64,000 nt of DNA from Laceyella tengchongensis. GTDB taxonomy: Bacteria > Bacillota > Bacilli > Thermoactinomycetales > Thermoactinomycetaceae. Below the pieces are notes generated by a model. That model ran no database searches. It was not told the origin of the DNA and saw nothing but the letters and a program-made list of their open reading frames with translations. Positions within the stretch are counted from its first letter, which is position 1. Each line of letters begins with the position of its first letter. The stretch is from positions 1 through 64,000 of the forward strand of contig NZ_FXTU01000010.1 of the NCBI RefSeq assembly GCF_900182735.1, written 5' to 3'. Shown piece after piece: positions 11,001 to 19,021 of this stretch. The position numbers were made by a program, and so were the translations under genes.

Positions 11001-14000
11001 GAGCAGAAGTTGGCAGCTATCTGGCAAGAGCTGTTACAGGTAAAGCATGTTAGCCGCACTGATTCGTTCTTTGCCTTGGGTGGACATTCGTTGAAAGCGA
11101 TGGCTTTGACGGCCCGCTTGCAAGAAGAGTGGGGGGTAGATCTTTCGCTACGGGAGTTGTTCGCGCATCCCACGATCAAGGAGTTAGCTGAATTCATCCA
11201 TGGTCGGGCCAATGCGAAAGAAGCGATTCCAGTGGCGCCAATGCAGGAATATTATCCTGTCACATCCGCACAAAAACGCTTATATGTGGTGAGCCAACTC
11301 GAAGGAGTAGGCACAGGGTACAACATGCCGTTAGCGTTCCGCCTGCATGGCAAACTCCAAGAGGAGCGATTGCAATGGGCGTGCCAGCAGTTAATAGAAA
11401 GGCATGAAAGCTTGCGCACTTCGTTCCATTTGATCGGTGGGGCATTGAAGCAAAAGATTCACACCCACGTGCCTTTCGCGATTGAATGGATGGAAGCGCA
11501 GGACGAAGTGGAAGCCGAGGCTGAACTCCGGCGATTCGTTCGCCCGTTTGCCTTGGATGAGGCACCGTTGTTCCGAGTCGGCTTAATCCGGTTAAATGCT
11601 GATCAACACGTGCTGGTGCTTGACTTGCATCACATTGTCAGTGATGGGGTATCAGTCAACATCTTGATTCGCGATCTAATGCGACTGTATCAAGGTGAAA
11701 CGTTGCCTGCTCCCACGGTGCAATTCAAAGACATTGCCATGTGGCAGGAAAGTGAATCTGCGCAAGCGGCCCGCCGCCGTCACGAGGCGTTTTGGCTTGA
11801 GATGTTTGCAGGGGATTTGCCCGTCTTGGAGCTACCGACTGACCGGCCGCGTCCACCCGTGCAACGTTTTGAAGGGCAGCGATTCGCCTTTCACTTAGAG
11901 GCTGACACCACCGAGAACTTGCGCAAGGTGGCCAGCCAAACGGGTGCGACCTTGTATATGGTGCTGTTGGCGGCGTACTGCGTATTGCTTAACAAATATA
12001 CGGGGCAAGATGATTTCGTTGTTGGCACCCCGCTGGCCGGGCGCACGCATGCCGAGATGGAGCCGATCGTCGGGATGTTCGCCAACACGCTGGCGATACG
12101 CAATCAAGTGCGGGAGGATCAATCGTTCCGCCAGCTGGTGGATCACGTGAAGGAACGGGTGCTCGATGTGATGGAACATCAGAGCTACCCCATGGAAGAC
12201 TTGTTGGAAAAGCTGGGACTGAGACGGGATATGAGCCGCAATCCATTGTTTGACACGGTTTTTGCCGTGCAGAATTTGGAAGCTCCCCGTTTGTCGTTGC
12301 CGGATTTGGAAGTCCACCCATTTGAGTGGGGGTGGCAAAAAGCCAAATTTGACCTCAGTTGGGTGATTGCAGAAGGGGAAGCGTTGGAAGGAAGTGTCGA
12401 GTATAGCACGCACTTGTTCTCTGAAGCGACCATCCGCCGCATGACACAGCATTTTACACATATTTTGGAGCAGGTAGCCAAGAAGCCGGAACTGCTGGTC
12501 AGTCAGGTGGAATTGATGACAGAGATGGAGAAAACGCAAGTCCTGTACGAGTTTAACCGAACGGAAGCACCTTATCCACATCAACGCACTGTCACACAAT
12601 TGTTTGCCGAGCGCGTGAGCCTGGTTCCCGACCGAACCGCAGTGATCCATGGGCAAAAGCGGATTACTTACCGTGAATTAAACCGGCGGGCAAATCTCGT
12701 GGCCGGAGCGCTTCATAGAATGGGAGTTGCTCGGGGGCAGATCGTAGGTTTGCTCACGAAGCCTTCTATCGAGATGATCATTGGCATTTGGGGCATTTTG
12801 AAAGCGGGAGCCGCTTATTTGCCCATAGACCCGCAATATCCGGAAGAACGCATTCGCTATATGGTGGCGGACAGCGAAGCCGAAATCGTGTTGACGCATG
12901 GCGACGTTCCCGCGTTGGCGAGCGTCCGGCAATTAGACTTGGATGTCTTTGATTATGGCGGAGGTGCGGAAGAGGAACTGGCGTTGTCTCATAACCCCCA
13001 TGATCTGGCGTACGTGATTTACACATCAGGTTCAACAGGAAAACCAAAGGGCGTGATGGTGGAGCACAAAGCGTTAGTAAATCTGGTTACTTGGCATAAC
13101 CGCCGGTTTCATGTGACGGAAGAAGACCGGATGACCAAATATGCCGGAGTTGGTTTCGACGCCTCCGTCTGGGAGATTTTCCCCACTTTGGTAGCGGGAG
13201 CGGCCCTCATCATCATTGACGAGGAATTGCGTTATGAAATAGAAGCTCTCAATCGCTACATGGAGAAACAAGGAGTGACGATCAGCTTTTTGCCGACCCA
13301 AGTGGCGGAGCAATTCATGCAATTGCCCAACCGCACGCTGAAAACGTTGCTTGTCGGCGGTGACCGATTGCAACGGATGGTTCCGCAAACATATGCTGTC
13401 ATCAACAATTACGGACCTACTGAGAACACCGTGGTGACGACAAGCTGTGAGCTGAAAGCCGATCAGCCGATCCAGATCGGGAAGCCGATTGACAACCACC
13501 GCGTTTACGTCTTGAACAAACACCATCAATTGCAACCGATCGGAGTGCCAGGTGAGCTGTGCGTCAGCGGCGTCGGTCTAGCTAGGGGATACCTGCATCT
13601 TCCGGAGTTGACAGCGGAAAAGTTCGTCGAAAGCCCGTTTGACTTGGGTGAGCGACTCTACAAGACCGGAGACCTGGTCAAGTGGTTGCCAGATGGGAGC
13701 TTGGAATTCCTAGGACGGATCGATGATCAGGTGAAGATTCGCGGATATCGCATCGAACTGGGAGAGATTAGCGCGCGCCTGTTGCAGCATGAGGCGGTGA
13801 AAGAGGCCGTTGCGCTCACGCAGGCCATGCCCGATGGAAGACAGGAATTGTGTGTTTACTACACGACGTTTCATGATTGTTCCATCGAAGATTTGCGGGC
13901 GCATTTGGCCCAAGAATTGCCTGATTACATGGTGCCGACGCACTTTGTGGAGTTGGCTGACCTTCCGCTCACGGCCAACGGCAAGGTGGATAAGCGGGCT

Positions 14001-15611
14001 TTACCCACCCCAGAAACGGGAAGCGCGCTTCGGGAGTATGTGCCACCACGAACCCCGGTGGAGTGTGTGCTGGCTGAGGTGTGGCAAGAAGTGCTCCATC
14101 TTGAGCGCGTAGGTGTGCACGATCCATTTTTTGAATTGGGCGGTGATTCGATCAAAGCGATGCAGGTGGCGGCCCGCCTCGCACAGAACCGGCTGAAAAT
14201 GCGCTTAAAGGATCTCTTCCAGCATCCGACAATCGCGGAGTTGGCCCCTGCGTTGCGGACAGTGGAGAAGGAGTCTGTACAGGATCTTGTTGTCGGAGAA
14301 GTCCCATTAACTCCGATTCAGCACTGGATTTTTGACATGAACGAAACGGTTGACCATTGGAACATGGCGATTATCCTTAAGCGGAAAGAAGGCTGGAAAT
14401 CGGCCGCTTTGCGCAAGGCGTTCATCAAAATCACTGAACACCACGATGCGTTGCGGATGGTTTGCCGGCGGGAGGGGGAACGCATTCGCCTCTTCAATCG
14501 CGGACGCGACGGAGTGCACTTCACCTTGGAGGAGTTTAACTTGGCGGGGGAGGCGAACATAGCCAAACGCATCGAACAAGAAGCTAACCGCCTTCATCGT
14601 TCGATCAAATTGGCAGAGGGACCCTTGGTCAAGCTTGCCGTCTTTCATGCGGATGACGGGGATTATCTGCTTCTGATCATCCATCACTTGGTCATTGATG
14701 CAGTATCATGGCGGATCATCTCTGAGGATTTGGACAGTGCTTATGAACAAGCGCTATCGGGCAAGGAGATTGTTTTGCCGGCCAAAACGACTTCATTCAA
14801 AGAATGGAGCCATCAATTGGCCCGCTATGCGAACTCTGCGGACTTCCTGAAAGAGCGAGCATATTGGGAGCGAATGGCGGCTGAACGGGTGCCGAAACTA
14901 CCCATTGACAAGCGCGGGATGGAAACGTATTTATTCCAAGACTTGCATACGATCACCATGCGCCTTCCCGCTGAGGAAACCAAAGAGTTGATTACACATG
15001 CGCATCGTGCCTATCAAACTGAGGTGAACGACCTCTTGCTGGCTGCCTTGGCACAAACGGTATCGGAATGGGTCGGAGGCAAGGTCGCCGTTGATCTGGA
15101 GGGGCACGGCCGTGAGGAAATCATCGATGGGGTGGATCTCACCCGCACAGTTGGTTGGTTTACCTCCATTTATCCGGTCGTATTGGAAGCGGACCGGGAA
15201 GATCTGAGACGCACCATCCACAATGTGAAAGAAGCCCTGCGCCAAGTTCCCCACAAAGGTGTGGGATACGGCATCATGAAATATTTGACGGACCCTGCCC
15301 TCAAACAAGCGTTGCGCCTGCCGCCAAGAGCGGAGATCAACTTCAACTATCAAGGTGAATTTGTGCGGGATATGGAGAAAGAAGAGTATCGTTTGTCTGA
15401 CATGCCCGTGGGGCAGGGAATCAATCCGCTCACCAAATGGCCTTACAAAATGGATTTCAACATCTTTGTGGAGAACGGCGAACTCCTCATCCTGATCCGT
15501 TATCAAAGCACCCTATTTTACCGGGAGACGATAGAACGGTTTGCCGCGAATTACAAAGGGAACTTGGAACAGATTATCGACCACTGCCGGAGCAAAGTGT
15601 TGATCAAGTGA
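5022..15611 (+). CDS. Three-module NRPS, C-A-T-C-A-T-C-A-T-E, no thioesterase
   Basis: A 3529-residue synthetase. I start it at ATG 5022 because AGGTGA lies five bases upstream; the longer frame from 4905 has no ribosome site, and SPMQEAMLFHSL, the normal C-domain opening, follows directly. Domains by residue: D-accepting C domain (HHILTDG at 142), A (core near 611), carrier (Ser 1001), C (HH at 1182), A (near 1647), carrier (Ser 2023), C (HH at 2203), A (near 2667), carrier (Ser 3043), and a terminal E domain (HH at 3221). Pocket codes read DGFFIGAVY (close to the Ile code DGFFLGVVY), DAWFLGNVV (the classical Leu code) and DAWFLGNVV again (Leu, then epimerised). The E-domain motif reads HHLVIDAVSW, with Ala replacing the usual Gly. 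There is no TE or reductase domain, so peptide release needs a partner not seen here. Confidence 0.95.
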   Translation: MDKKNMADIYSLSPMQEAMLFHSLYDQGNSYFLQMVMKTEGDLDPALLEKSMNVLIQRYEVFRTVFVYKGMTKPRQVVLKERKFKIGVRDLSHLPESERTSAFSQLLRQDQETPFDLTKDILWRVTVVHMGEGHHHIIFSSHHILTDGWCMGIILEDLFETYGRLRKGHPIPTKRVTPYREYIRWLEKQDKEQALTYWKDYLAGFDERTGLPRQGLEKPQDYRLEKASYQLDPALAEGLHQLARTSHVTLNNLFQTIWGILLQKYNDTEDALFGAVVSGRNKEIHDIENIVGLFINTVPVRVKGVGSQRFIELAKEVHQASLDKEAFDYLSLAEVQERTELKEQLFDHIMVFENYDFDRSVFEKHREHIGFDICGANSTFDKTNYDFNVIVVPEEKCQILFHYNGLSYTASFVDQVFRHFSHIAKQVVERPDLPIAEIEVVTEEEKRTLLVDFNPPTRPYPKHKPVQQLFEEQVERTPDHVALKMGTRQLTYRELNTVVNRLARVLRRRGVVRGQLVGLMAERSLEMIIGMFAIIKAGAAYVPIDPNYPEERIQFMLDDGHISLIVKQPHLCLPPTFMGDVVILDEKVWAGEEGDNLPLMSGPEDMIYVIYTSGSTGTPKGSISCHYNVVRTIVQTGDVDITAEDAMLQLANFTFDGSVFDIFGALLHGAKLVLAPKEVLLDLNQITALIREEKITICFMTTALFNTIVDLNVSALADLRKLIFGGEKASLKHVRKALAVLGNDRLVNAYGPTEGTVYATMYRCEPYWLERQTVPIGKPVNATKLYVVNKSNQLQPIGVPGELCVSGDGVALGYLNRPELTAERFVPDPFEQGRTMYRTGDLVRWLPDGNIEYIDRMDGQVKIRGHRIELGEIEVKLFEHPAVEKVVVIADKDEHGHSYLCAYVMLGQPCEMSELRQHVQAGLPEYMVPDYFVEIADLPLTFNGKIDKRSLPKPTHSLRTEADYVHPANELEACLAEIFQEVLNLERVSVTENFFQLGGHSLKAMIMASQVHKRLRVDLPLQEVFARPTVRDLASYVQASRESEQLVIKPAPKQEWYPASSQQKRLYVVSQLEGSGVSYNMPMAFDLQGRFEVERLELAFGQLIARHESLRTSFHLVEGKLKQKVHQDVSFAIQKMTAESEKEMRDQLRSFVRPFALDQAPLFRVGLISLAPERAVLVMDLHHMIADGVTMNLLFQDLVRLYEGERLPPLPLQYKDIAVWQQSDAVRAEWKRHEAFWLQEMAGELPVLALPTDFPRPPVQQFDGAYATFALDEELTRKLKRLMEKQNVTLYMLLLAAYHVLLAKYTGQEDIIIGSPIAGRSHADMQPVAGMFVNMLAVRNTHQPEQTFAEFLAQVKARVLKMMQHQDYPFEELVEKLGLARDLSRNPLFDTLFAVQNMDLSALVLPGLTWTPLEMEWKQAKFDMSWVMAEGEQVQGTVEYSTHLFTEATVQRMIGHFIHIIEQIVERPQMRLRDIGLVTEAEKELLLGTFNETAHPYPQDKPIHQLFVEQASRTPTHAAVVHQGQSLTYSELDRRSNELAQQLRDRGVQREQIIGLMFSPSLDLFVAILGVLKAGAAFLPIDPAYPAERIKYMLEDSRVPFTLTHAGIKERVKDAPVLTLDELQLSGNEVPSVPLVNEATDLAYVIYTSGSTGKPKGVMVEHRSLVNLACWHVREFGLTERDRSTKYAGLGFDASVWEIFPNLIAGATIHVIEESLRHDVIGLNRYMNENGISISFLPTPVAEQFMRLENHSLRTLLVGGDRLQQVEPRPYVVVNNYGPTENTVVTTSGSVKPGEAITIGKPVANNRVYVINRDGQLQPVGVPGELCVSGESLARGYLHRPDLTAEKFVDNPFAAGEKMYKTGDLVRWTVDGQIEFIGRVDEQVKIRGYRIELGEVTARLLQHPAILEAVVLAREGTDGERRLCAYFTLEEACDIAELRAHLAQELPDYMIPSHWVPLEQMPLTANGKVDKKALPEPSGDSKAEAYTPPATPTEQKLAAIWQELLQVKHVSRTDSFFALGGHSLKAMALTARLQEEWGVDLSLRELFAHPTIKELAEFIHGRANAKEAIPVAPMQEYYPVTSAQKRLYVVSQLEGVGTGYNMPLAFRLHGKLQEERLQWACQQLIERHESLRTSFHLIGGALKQKIHTHVPFAIEWMEAQDEVEAEAELRRFVRPFALDEAPLFRVGLIRLNADQHVLVLDLHHIVSDGVSVNILIRDLMRLYQGETLPAPTVQFKDIAMWQESESAQAARRRHEAFWLEMFAGDLPVLELPTDRPRPPVQRFEGQRFAFHLEADTTENLRKVASQTGATLYMVLLAAYCVLLNKYTGQDDFVVGTPLAGRTHAEMEPIVGMFANTLAIRNQVREDQSFRQLVDHVKERVLDVMEHQSYPMEDLLEKLGLRRDMSRNPLFDTVFAVQNLEAPRLSLPDLEVHPFEWGWQKAKFDLSWVIAEGEALEGSVEYSTHLFSEATIRRMTQHFTHILEQVAKKPELLVSQVELMTEMEKTQVLYEFNRTEAPYPHQRTVTQLFAERVSLVPDRTAVIHGQKRITYRELNRRANLVAGALHRMGVARGQIVGLLTKPSIEMIIGIWGILKAGAAYLPIDPQYPEERIRYMVADSEAEIVLTHGDVPALASVRQLDLDVFDYGGGAEEELALSHNPHDLAYVIYTSGSTGKPKGVMVEHKALVNLVTWHNRRFHVTEEDRMTKYAGVGFDASVWEIFPTLVAGAALIIIDEELRYEIEALNRYMEKQGVTISFLPTQVAEQFMQLPNRTLKTLLVGGDRLQRMVPQTYAVINNYGPTENTVVTTSCELKADQPIQIGKPIDNHRVYVLNKHHQLQPIGVPGELCVSGVGLARGYLHLPELTAEKFVESPFDLGERLYKTGDLVKWLPDGSLEFLGRIDDQVKIRGYRIELGEISARLLQHEAVKEAVALTQAMPDGRQELCVYYTTFHDCSIEDLRAHLAQELPDYMVPTHFVELADLPLTANGKVDKRALPTPETGSALREYVPPRTPVECVLAEVWQEVLHLERVGVHDPFFELGGDSIKAMQVAARLAQNRLKMRLKDLFQHPTIAELAPALRTVEKESVQDLVVGEVPLTPIQHWIFDMNETVDHWNMAIILKRKEGWKSAALRKAFIKITEHHDALRMVCRREGERIRLFNRGRDGVHFTLEEFNLAGEANIAKRIEQEANRLHRSIKLAEGPLVKLAVFHADDGDYLLLIIHHLVIDAVSWRIISEDLDSAYEQALSGKEIVLPAKTTSFKEWSHQLARYANSADFLKERAYWERMAAERVPKLPIDKRGMETYLFQDLHTITMRLPAEETKELITHAHRAYQTEVNDLLLAALAQTVSEWVGGKVAVDLEGHGREEIIDGVDLTRTVGWFTSIYPVVLEADREDLRRTIHNVKEALRQVPHKGVGYGIMKYLTDPALKQALRLPPRAEINFNYQGEFVRDMEKEEYRLSDMPVGQGINPLTKWPYKMDFNIFVENGELLILIRYQSTLFYRETIERFAANYKGNLEQIIDHCRSKVLIK

Positions 15612-15621
15612 AGTGCTGGTA

Positions 15622-15643
15622 GCGTAAGTGTTAACACTTGCGC
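15622..15643 (+). terminator. Hairpin after the NRPS gene (weak terminator)
   Basis: A 9-bp stem (15622-15630 with 15635-15643, one G-U pair) with a TTAA loop lies 11 bases after the NRPS stop. It lacks a following T-run, so termination may be inefficient or factor-dependent. Confidence 0.4.
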
Positions 15644-15664
15644 CGCCAAAGTAAACAAACATGG

Positions 15665-15693
15665 TTGACAACGCTATAATGGGGGACTATAAT
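15665..15693 (+). promoter_or_regulatory. Consensus sigma-A promoter of thrS
   Basis: TTGACA (15665-15670), 17 bases, TATAAT (15688-15693): an exact consensus vegetative promoter. Transcription would start near 15700 and give a leader of about 310 bases before thrS, the length expected for a T-box leader. Confidence 0.9.
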
Positions 15694-15699
15694 CATAAA

Positions 15700-16012
15700 C
15701 AAATTTATTTTTCACAGCGATGCGGAAAGACATGCCCTAAAGAAACCTATGCACCAGAGAGGCGTTGCCGTGGCTGCAAGCGCGCCCATAGGACTTTTAG
15801 CGGATACCACTTTCCAAGCTGCCATCAGGGAGTAAGGCGACTTATGAAATGATGGCCGGGGTGTACGTTATACACCAACAAGGATGGCGTTTGCCCCTAT
15901 TAGTCGGGGAACCCATCAAATTAGGGTGGAACCACGGGAACAACGTTCTCGTCCCTCATTTAATGAGGCGGCGGGGACGTTTTTTATTTTACCTAAAAAG
16001 AGGTGTTTAACA
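15700..16012 (+). promoter_or_regulatory. Threonyl T-box leader riboswitch
   Basis: The T-box sequence AGGGTGGAACCACGG (15923-15937) matches the conserved antiterminator side that pairs with uncharged tRNA acceptor ends. Upstream, CCTATG (15746-15751) pairs with CATAGG (15787-15792), part of the stem I region, and a candidate Thr codon ACC lies at 15806-15808 (tentative specifier). A terminator hairpin (about 15950-15979, CGTCCC pairing with GGGACG) followed by a T-rich tract to 15990 completes the switch. Uncharged tRNA-Thr is expected to favour read-through into thrS. Confidence 0.9.
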
Positions 16013-17959
16013 GTGGCAGAACAGCTGAAGATCAGGCTAAAAGATGGTTCGGAGAGAGAATACCCAGCTGGCACCACGTTTAAGGAAATTGCCGCGTCCA
16101 TTTCACGCAGCTTGGCCAAGGAGGCGGTGGCCGCCAAACTGAACGGAAAAGTGTTGGATTTGATGCGCCCATTAGAAGAGAGTGGCGATTTGGAGCTGTT
16201 GACCCTAAAGGATGCTGAGGGGGTTGACGTGATGCGCCACACTGCGGCCCATGTTATGGCACAAGCGGTGTCCCGCCTGTATCCTGGCGTCAAGTTCGCG
16301 ATCGGTCCGGTGATTGAAAACGGGTTTTACTATGATTTTGCTGACCATACCTTCACTCCGGAAGATCTGCCCAAAATTGAGGCAGAGATGAAGAAGATCA
16401 TCAAGGAAAATCTGCCGTTGGAGCGCGAAGTGCTGTCCCGCGACGAAGCGATCAAGTTTTTCGCCGAGCGGGAGGATCGTTTTAAGGTGGAGTTGATTCA
16501 AGACTTGCCGGAAGATGAAGTGATCACCATCTACCGTCAGGGCGAGTTTGTTGATTTGTGCCGCGGTCCACACCTGCCTTCTACTGGCAAGGTGAAAGCA
16601 TTCAAGCTGATGAACATTTCCGGGGCATACTGGCGTGGGGATTCCGACAGGGAGATGCTGACCCGCATCTATGCCGTGGCTTTCAATAAAAAAGAAGAAC
16701 TGGATGCCCATTTGAAGCTGTTGGAAGAGGCTAAACAACGCGACCACCGCAAGCTGGGCAAAGAATTAGGCTTGTTCACCTTGTCCAAAGACGTGGGTCA
16801 AGGCTTACCGATCTGGTTGCCGAAAGGGGCCAAAATCCGCCGCATCATCGAGCGTTACATTGTGGACTTGGAAGAGCGTTTGGGTTATGAGCATGTGTAC
16901 ACTCCCCATTTGGCCAACGTGGATCTCTACAAAACTTCGGGCCATTGGGAACATTACAAAGAAGACATGTATCCGGTGATGAAGATCGACCAAGAAGAGT
17001 TGGTGTTGCGGCCAATGAACTGCCCGCACCATATGATGGTGTACAAATCCCGGTTGCATAGCTATCGCGACCTGCCGATCCGGATCGCTGAGCTGGGCAT
17101 GATGCACCGCTATGAGATGTCGGGGGCCCTAGCCGGTTTGCAACGGGTGCGGGTGATGACCTTGAATGATGCCCACATCTTCTGCCGTCCCGATCAGATC
17201 AAAGAAGAATTTACCCGAGTGGTGCGGCTCATCGAGCAAGTGTACAAGGATTTTGGCATCACAGATTATTATCACCGCTTGTCTTTCCGCGATCCGGAAG
17301 ATAAGGAGAAATACATCCAAAATGATGAGATGTGGGAATTGGCGCAAGGCATGTTGAAAGAGACCATGGATGACATGGGATTGGACTATGTGATTGCCCC
17401 AGGTGAGGCTGCTTTCTATGGTCCGAAATTGGACGTTCAAGTCAAAACGGCGTTGGGCAAAGATGAGACCTTGTCTACCGTGCAACTGGACTTCCAATTG
17501 CCGATGCGTTTTGAATTGGAGTACATGGGCGAAGATGGCAAGATGCACCGCCCGGTTGTCCTCCACCGCGGTATTGTAGGAACGATGGAGCGCTTTGTCG
17601 CTTTCCTCATCGAACAATACAAAGGAGCATTTCCGGCTTGGTTGGCACCGGTGCAAGCTCGCGTGCTGACGGTAAGCAAAGTGTTTGACACTTACGCGCA
17701 GGAAGTGGTGGATGCCTTGACCGGCGCCGGATTGCGAGTGGAGTTTGACAATAGTGACGAGAAGCTCGGCTATAAGATCAGAAAATCGCAAACCGAGAAA
17801 ATCCCATACACCTTGGTGATCGGGGAGAAAGAACAAGCATCCCGCTCTGTAGCGGTGCGCCGTTATGGTGAAGGGGATCTAGGCGCGATGACGGTGGACG
17901 CCTTCGCCAACCTCCTCAAGGAAGAAGTGGGGAACAAAGGGTTGCTGGTGAAAAACTAA
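16013..17959 (+). CDS. thrS: Threonyl-tRNA synthetase
   Basis: Charges tRNA-Thr with threonine using ATP in the cytosol. I start at GTG 16013 (AGAGGTG upstream), giving 648 residues, the normal length; the longer frame from 15884 would translate the T-box itself. Order: TGS domain (about 1-62), editing domain with HTAAH, class II catalytic core including the zinc-ligand segment MNCPHH and motif 2/3 regions, and an anticodon-binding domain over the last 110 residues. It is transcribed alone under its T-box leader and ends at a strong terminator. Confidence 0.97.
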   Translation: MAEQLKIRLKDGSEREYPAGTTFKEIAASISRSLAKEAVAAKLNGKVLDLMRPLEESGDLELLTLKDAEGVDVMRHTAAHVMAQAVSRLYPGVKFAIGPVIENGFYYDFADHTFTPEDLPKIEAEMKKIIKENLPLEREVLSRDEAIKFFAEREDRFKVELIQDLPEDEVITIYRQGEFVDLCRGPHLPSTGKVKAFKLMNISGAYWRGDSDREMLTRIYAVAFNKKEELDAHLKLLEEAKQRDHRKLGKELGLFTLSKDVGQGLPIWLPKGAKIRRIIERYIVDLEERLGYEHVYTPHLANVDLYKTSGHWEHYKEDMYPVMKIDQEELVLRPMNCPHHMMVYKSRLHSYRDLPIRIAELGMMHRYEMSGALAGLQRVRVMTLNDAHIFCRPDQIKEEFTRVVRLIEQVYKDFGITDYYHRLSFRDPEDKEKYIQNDEMWELAQGMLKETMDDMGLDYVIAPGEAAFYGPKLDVQVKTALGKDETLSTVQLDFQLPMRFELEYMGEDGKMHRPVVLHRGIVGTMERFVAFLIEQYKGAFPAWLAPVQARVLTVSKVFDTYAQEVVDALTGAGLRVEFDNSDEKLGYKIRKSQTEKIPYTLVIGEKEQASRSVAVRRYGEGDLGAMTVDAFANLLKEEVGNKGLLVKN

Positions 17960-17979
17960 GGGGAAATCCATCCCATAGA

Positions 17980-18013
17980 CCGCAGTTCGATGATAACGAA
18001 CTGCGGTTTTTTT
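17980..18013 (+). terminator. Intrinsic terminator of thrS
   Basis: A perfect 10-bp stem CCGCAGTTCG/CGAACTGCGG with a 7-base loop is followed by seven T. Confidence 0.95.
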
Positions 18014-18132
18014 GTGTGTGCGTAAGAAGATGCTGTTGCCAATTTATGCCGTATGAAGATGCGTGGTTTTTCTCGAAATAAGGAAAACCGACGTTCCGTT
18101 GGGCCAGTTGCGCAAAGAAAGGGGGATGTGGG

Positions 18133-18537
18133 ATGGCGGATGGACGGAAGCCAAAAACATCGCGGATAAGAAAGGCCCGGCAGCTTTCCCCGAAGAAGTT
18201 GTCGGCAACTGAGCCGTCCGCGTCGCCGGGGGCAAGGGAGGATGAGACACCGAGCGGTGGTGGGAAGAACCAGGAGTTCGTAGATCCGTTTCAGCGCTTA
18301 ATTGAGGAAATCGGTACCCGCACAGAACTGCGGACGAGGGAGTTTTATTTACGAGGTACCAACATTCGCGCCGTATTACTATTCTTGAACGAATTGGCGG
18401 ATAGTAATATGCTCAATGAACATGTCTTGAAGCCCCTGTTAATGAATTTTCGACTTTCCAATGAGGCTGAAGGGGCCAAGATGCCTGCAAACGTGCTGGA
18501 TATCATTAGGGCCGTAAGACAAAGTGACAGGGCTTGA
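18133..18537 (+). CDS. GerA-family germination protein, N-terminal fragment only
   Basis: This 134-residue product has a basic, low-complexity first 45 residues. Then comes a stretch (about 50-125) that reads like the soluble N-terminal domain of GerA-type germinant receptor A subunits: EIGTRTELRTREFYLRG, then a hydrophobic strand and LNEHVLKPLL. Full GerA A subunits have about 480-550 residues with several membrane segments; all of those are missing here. The start is ATG 18133 behind a run of G. Either it is a decayed remnant or a stand-alone soluble domain. The family call rests on motif resemblance alone. The following hairpin overlaps its last codons. Confidence 0.6.
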   Translation: MADGRKPKTSRIRKARQLSPKKLSATEPSASPGAREDETPSGGGKNQEFVDPFQRLIEEIGTRTELRTREFYLRGTNIRAVLLFLNELADSNMLNEHVLKPLLMNFRLSNEAEGAKMPANVLDIIRAVRQSDRA

Positions 18538-18558
18538 AAGAACGATTCTAGCCCTGTC
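18526..18558 (+). terminator. Hairpin terminator overlapping the GerA-like stop codon
   Basis: GACAGGGCT (18526-18534) pairs perfectly with AGCCCTGTC (18550-18558); a short T-containing tract follows. Confidence 0.6.
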
Positions 18559-18736
18559 ATTTATCTTCGGCAGGGGAAGGAAGCCATAAGTATTCGGTCA
18601 ATCGTTTAGCGCGTGTGAGCCAGTACAGTTAAGATAAGCCTGGACGTTCACTCCCCTTGTCCTGATTTGTGGTGTTTTGAATGTTGTTATGATTTTTTCA
18701 TTTTATACATAAATCGTTTTTGGCAAGGGTGATATA

Positions 18737-18991
18737 ATGAAAGTTATTCGACGATGGCACCAGAAAGATCGGTTTCTTTCAGCGAGGTTCCTGTGAAGCC
18801 GCTTACGATGGAATGGCCAGGTTGCCGGACCAATTGGCCATGGTGGGTCTTATCCAGGAGAATTGATCCACCAGGCAGTCAGTTCGCTGGACAGCTTGCG
18901 ACTCAAGATCGCCAACGGCGAATTCCCGTTTGACGAAACGTTGTTGCGCAAGTATGTGGAAGTCGTTTCCCAATCTAACGGAAACGAATGA
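18737..18991 (+). pseudogene. Frame-disrupted small gene upstream of folA
   Basis: ATG 18737 has a good ribosome site (AAGGGTGAT) but its frame stops at 18794-18796 after 19 codons. A second frame carries protein-like sequence (LPDQLAMVGLIQE) ending at TGA 18864-18866. The first frame then resumes with LIHQAVSSLDSLRLKI and runs to TGA 18989-18991. Joined, these give one plausible protein of about 80 residues that needs two compensating shifts. I do not recognise the family. It is either a decayed gene or an assembly problem; no known frameshift signal is evident. Confidence 0.5.
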
Positions 18992-19021
18992 TGGCGAACA
19001 TTTATTAACGGAGGAACTCAC

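Noticed and set aside
15661..15852. 63-codon Cys-rich open frame starting at 15661
   Set aside because: It overlaps the thrS promoter and T-box leader and has no ribosome site; the RNA structure explains the sequence.
15884..16012. 43-codon N-terminal extension of thrS
   Set aside because: It would translate the T-box and terminator; the GTG at 16013 has a ribosome site and gives the normal ThrRS start.
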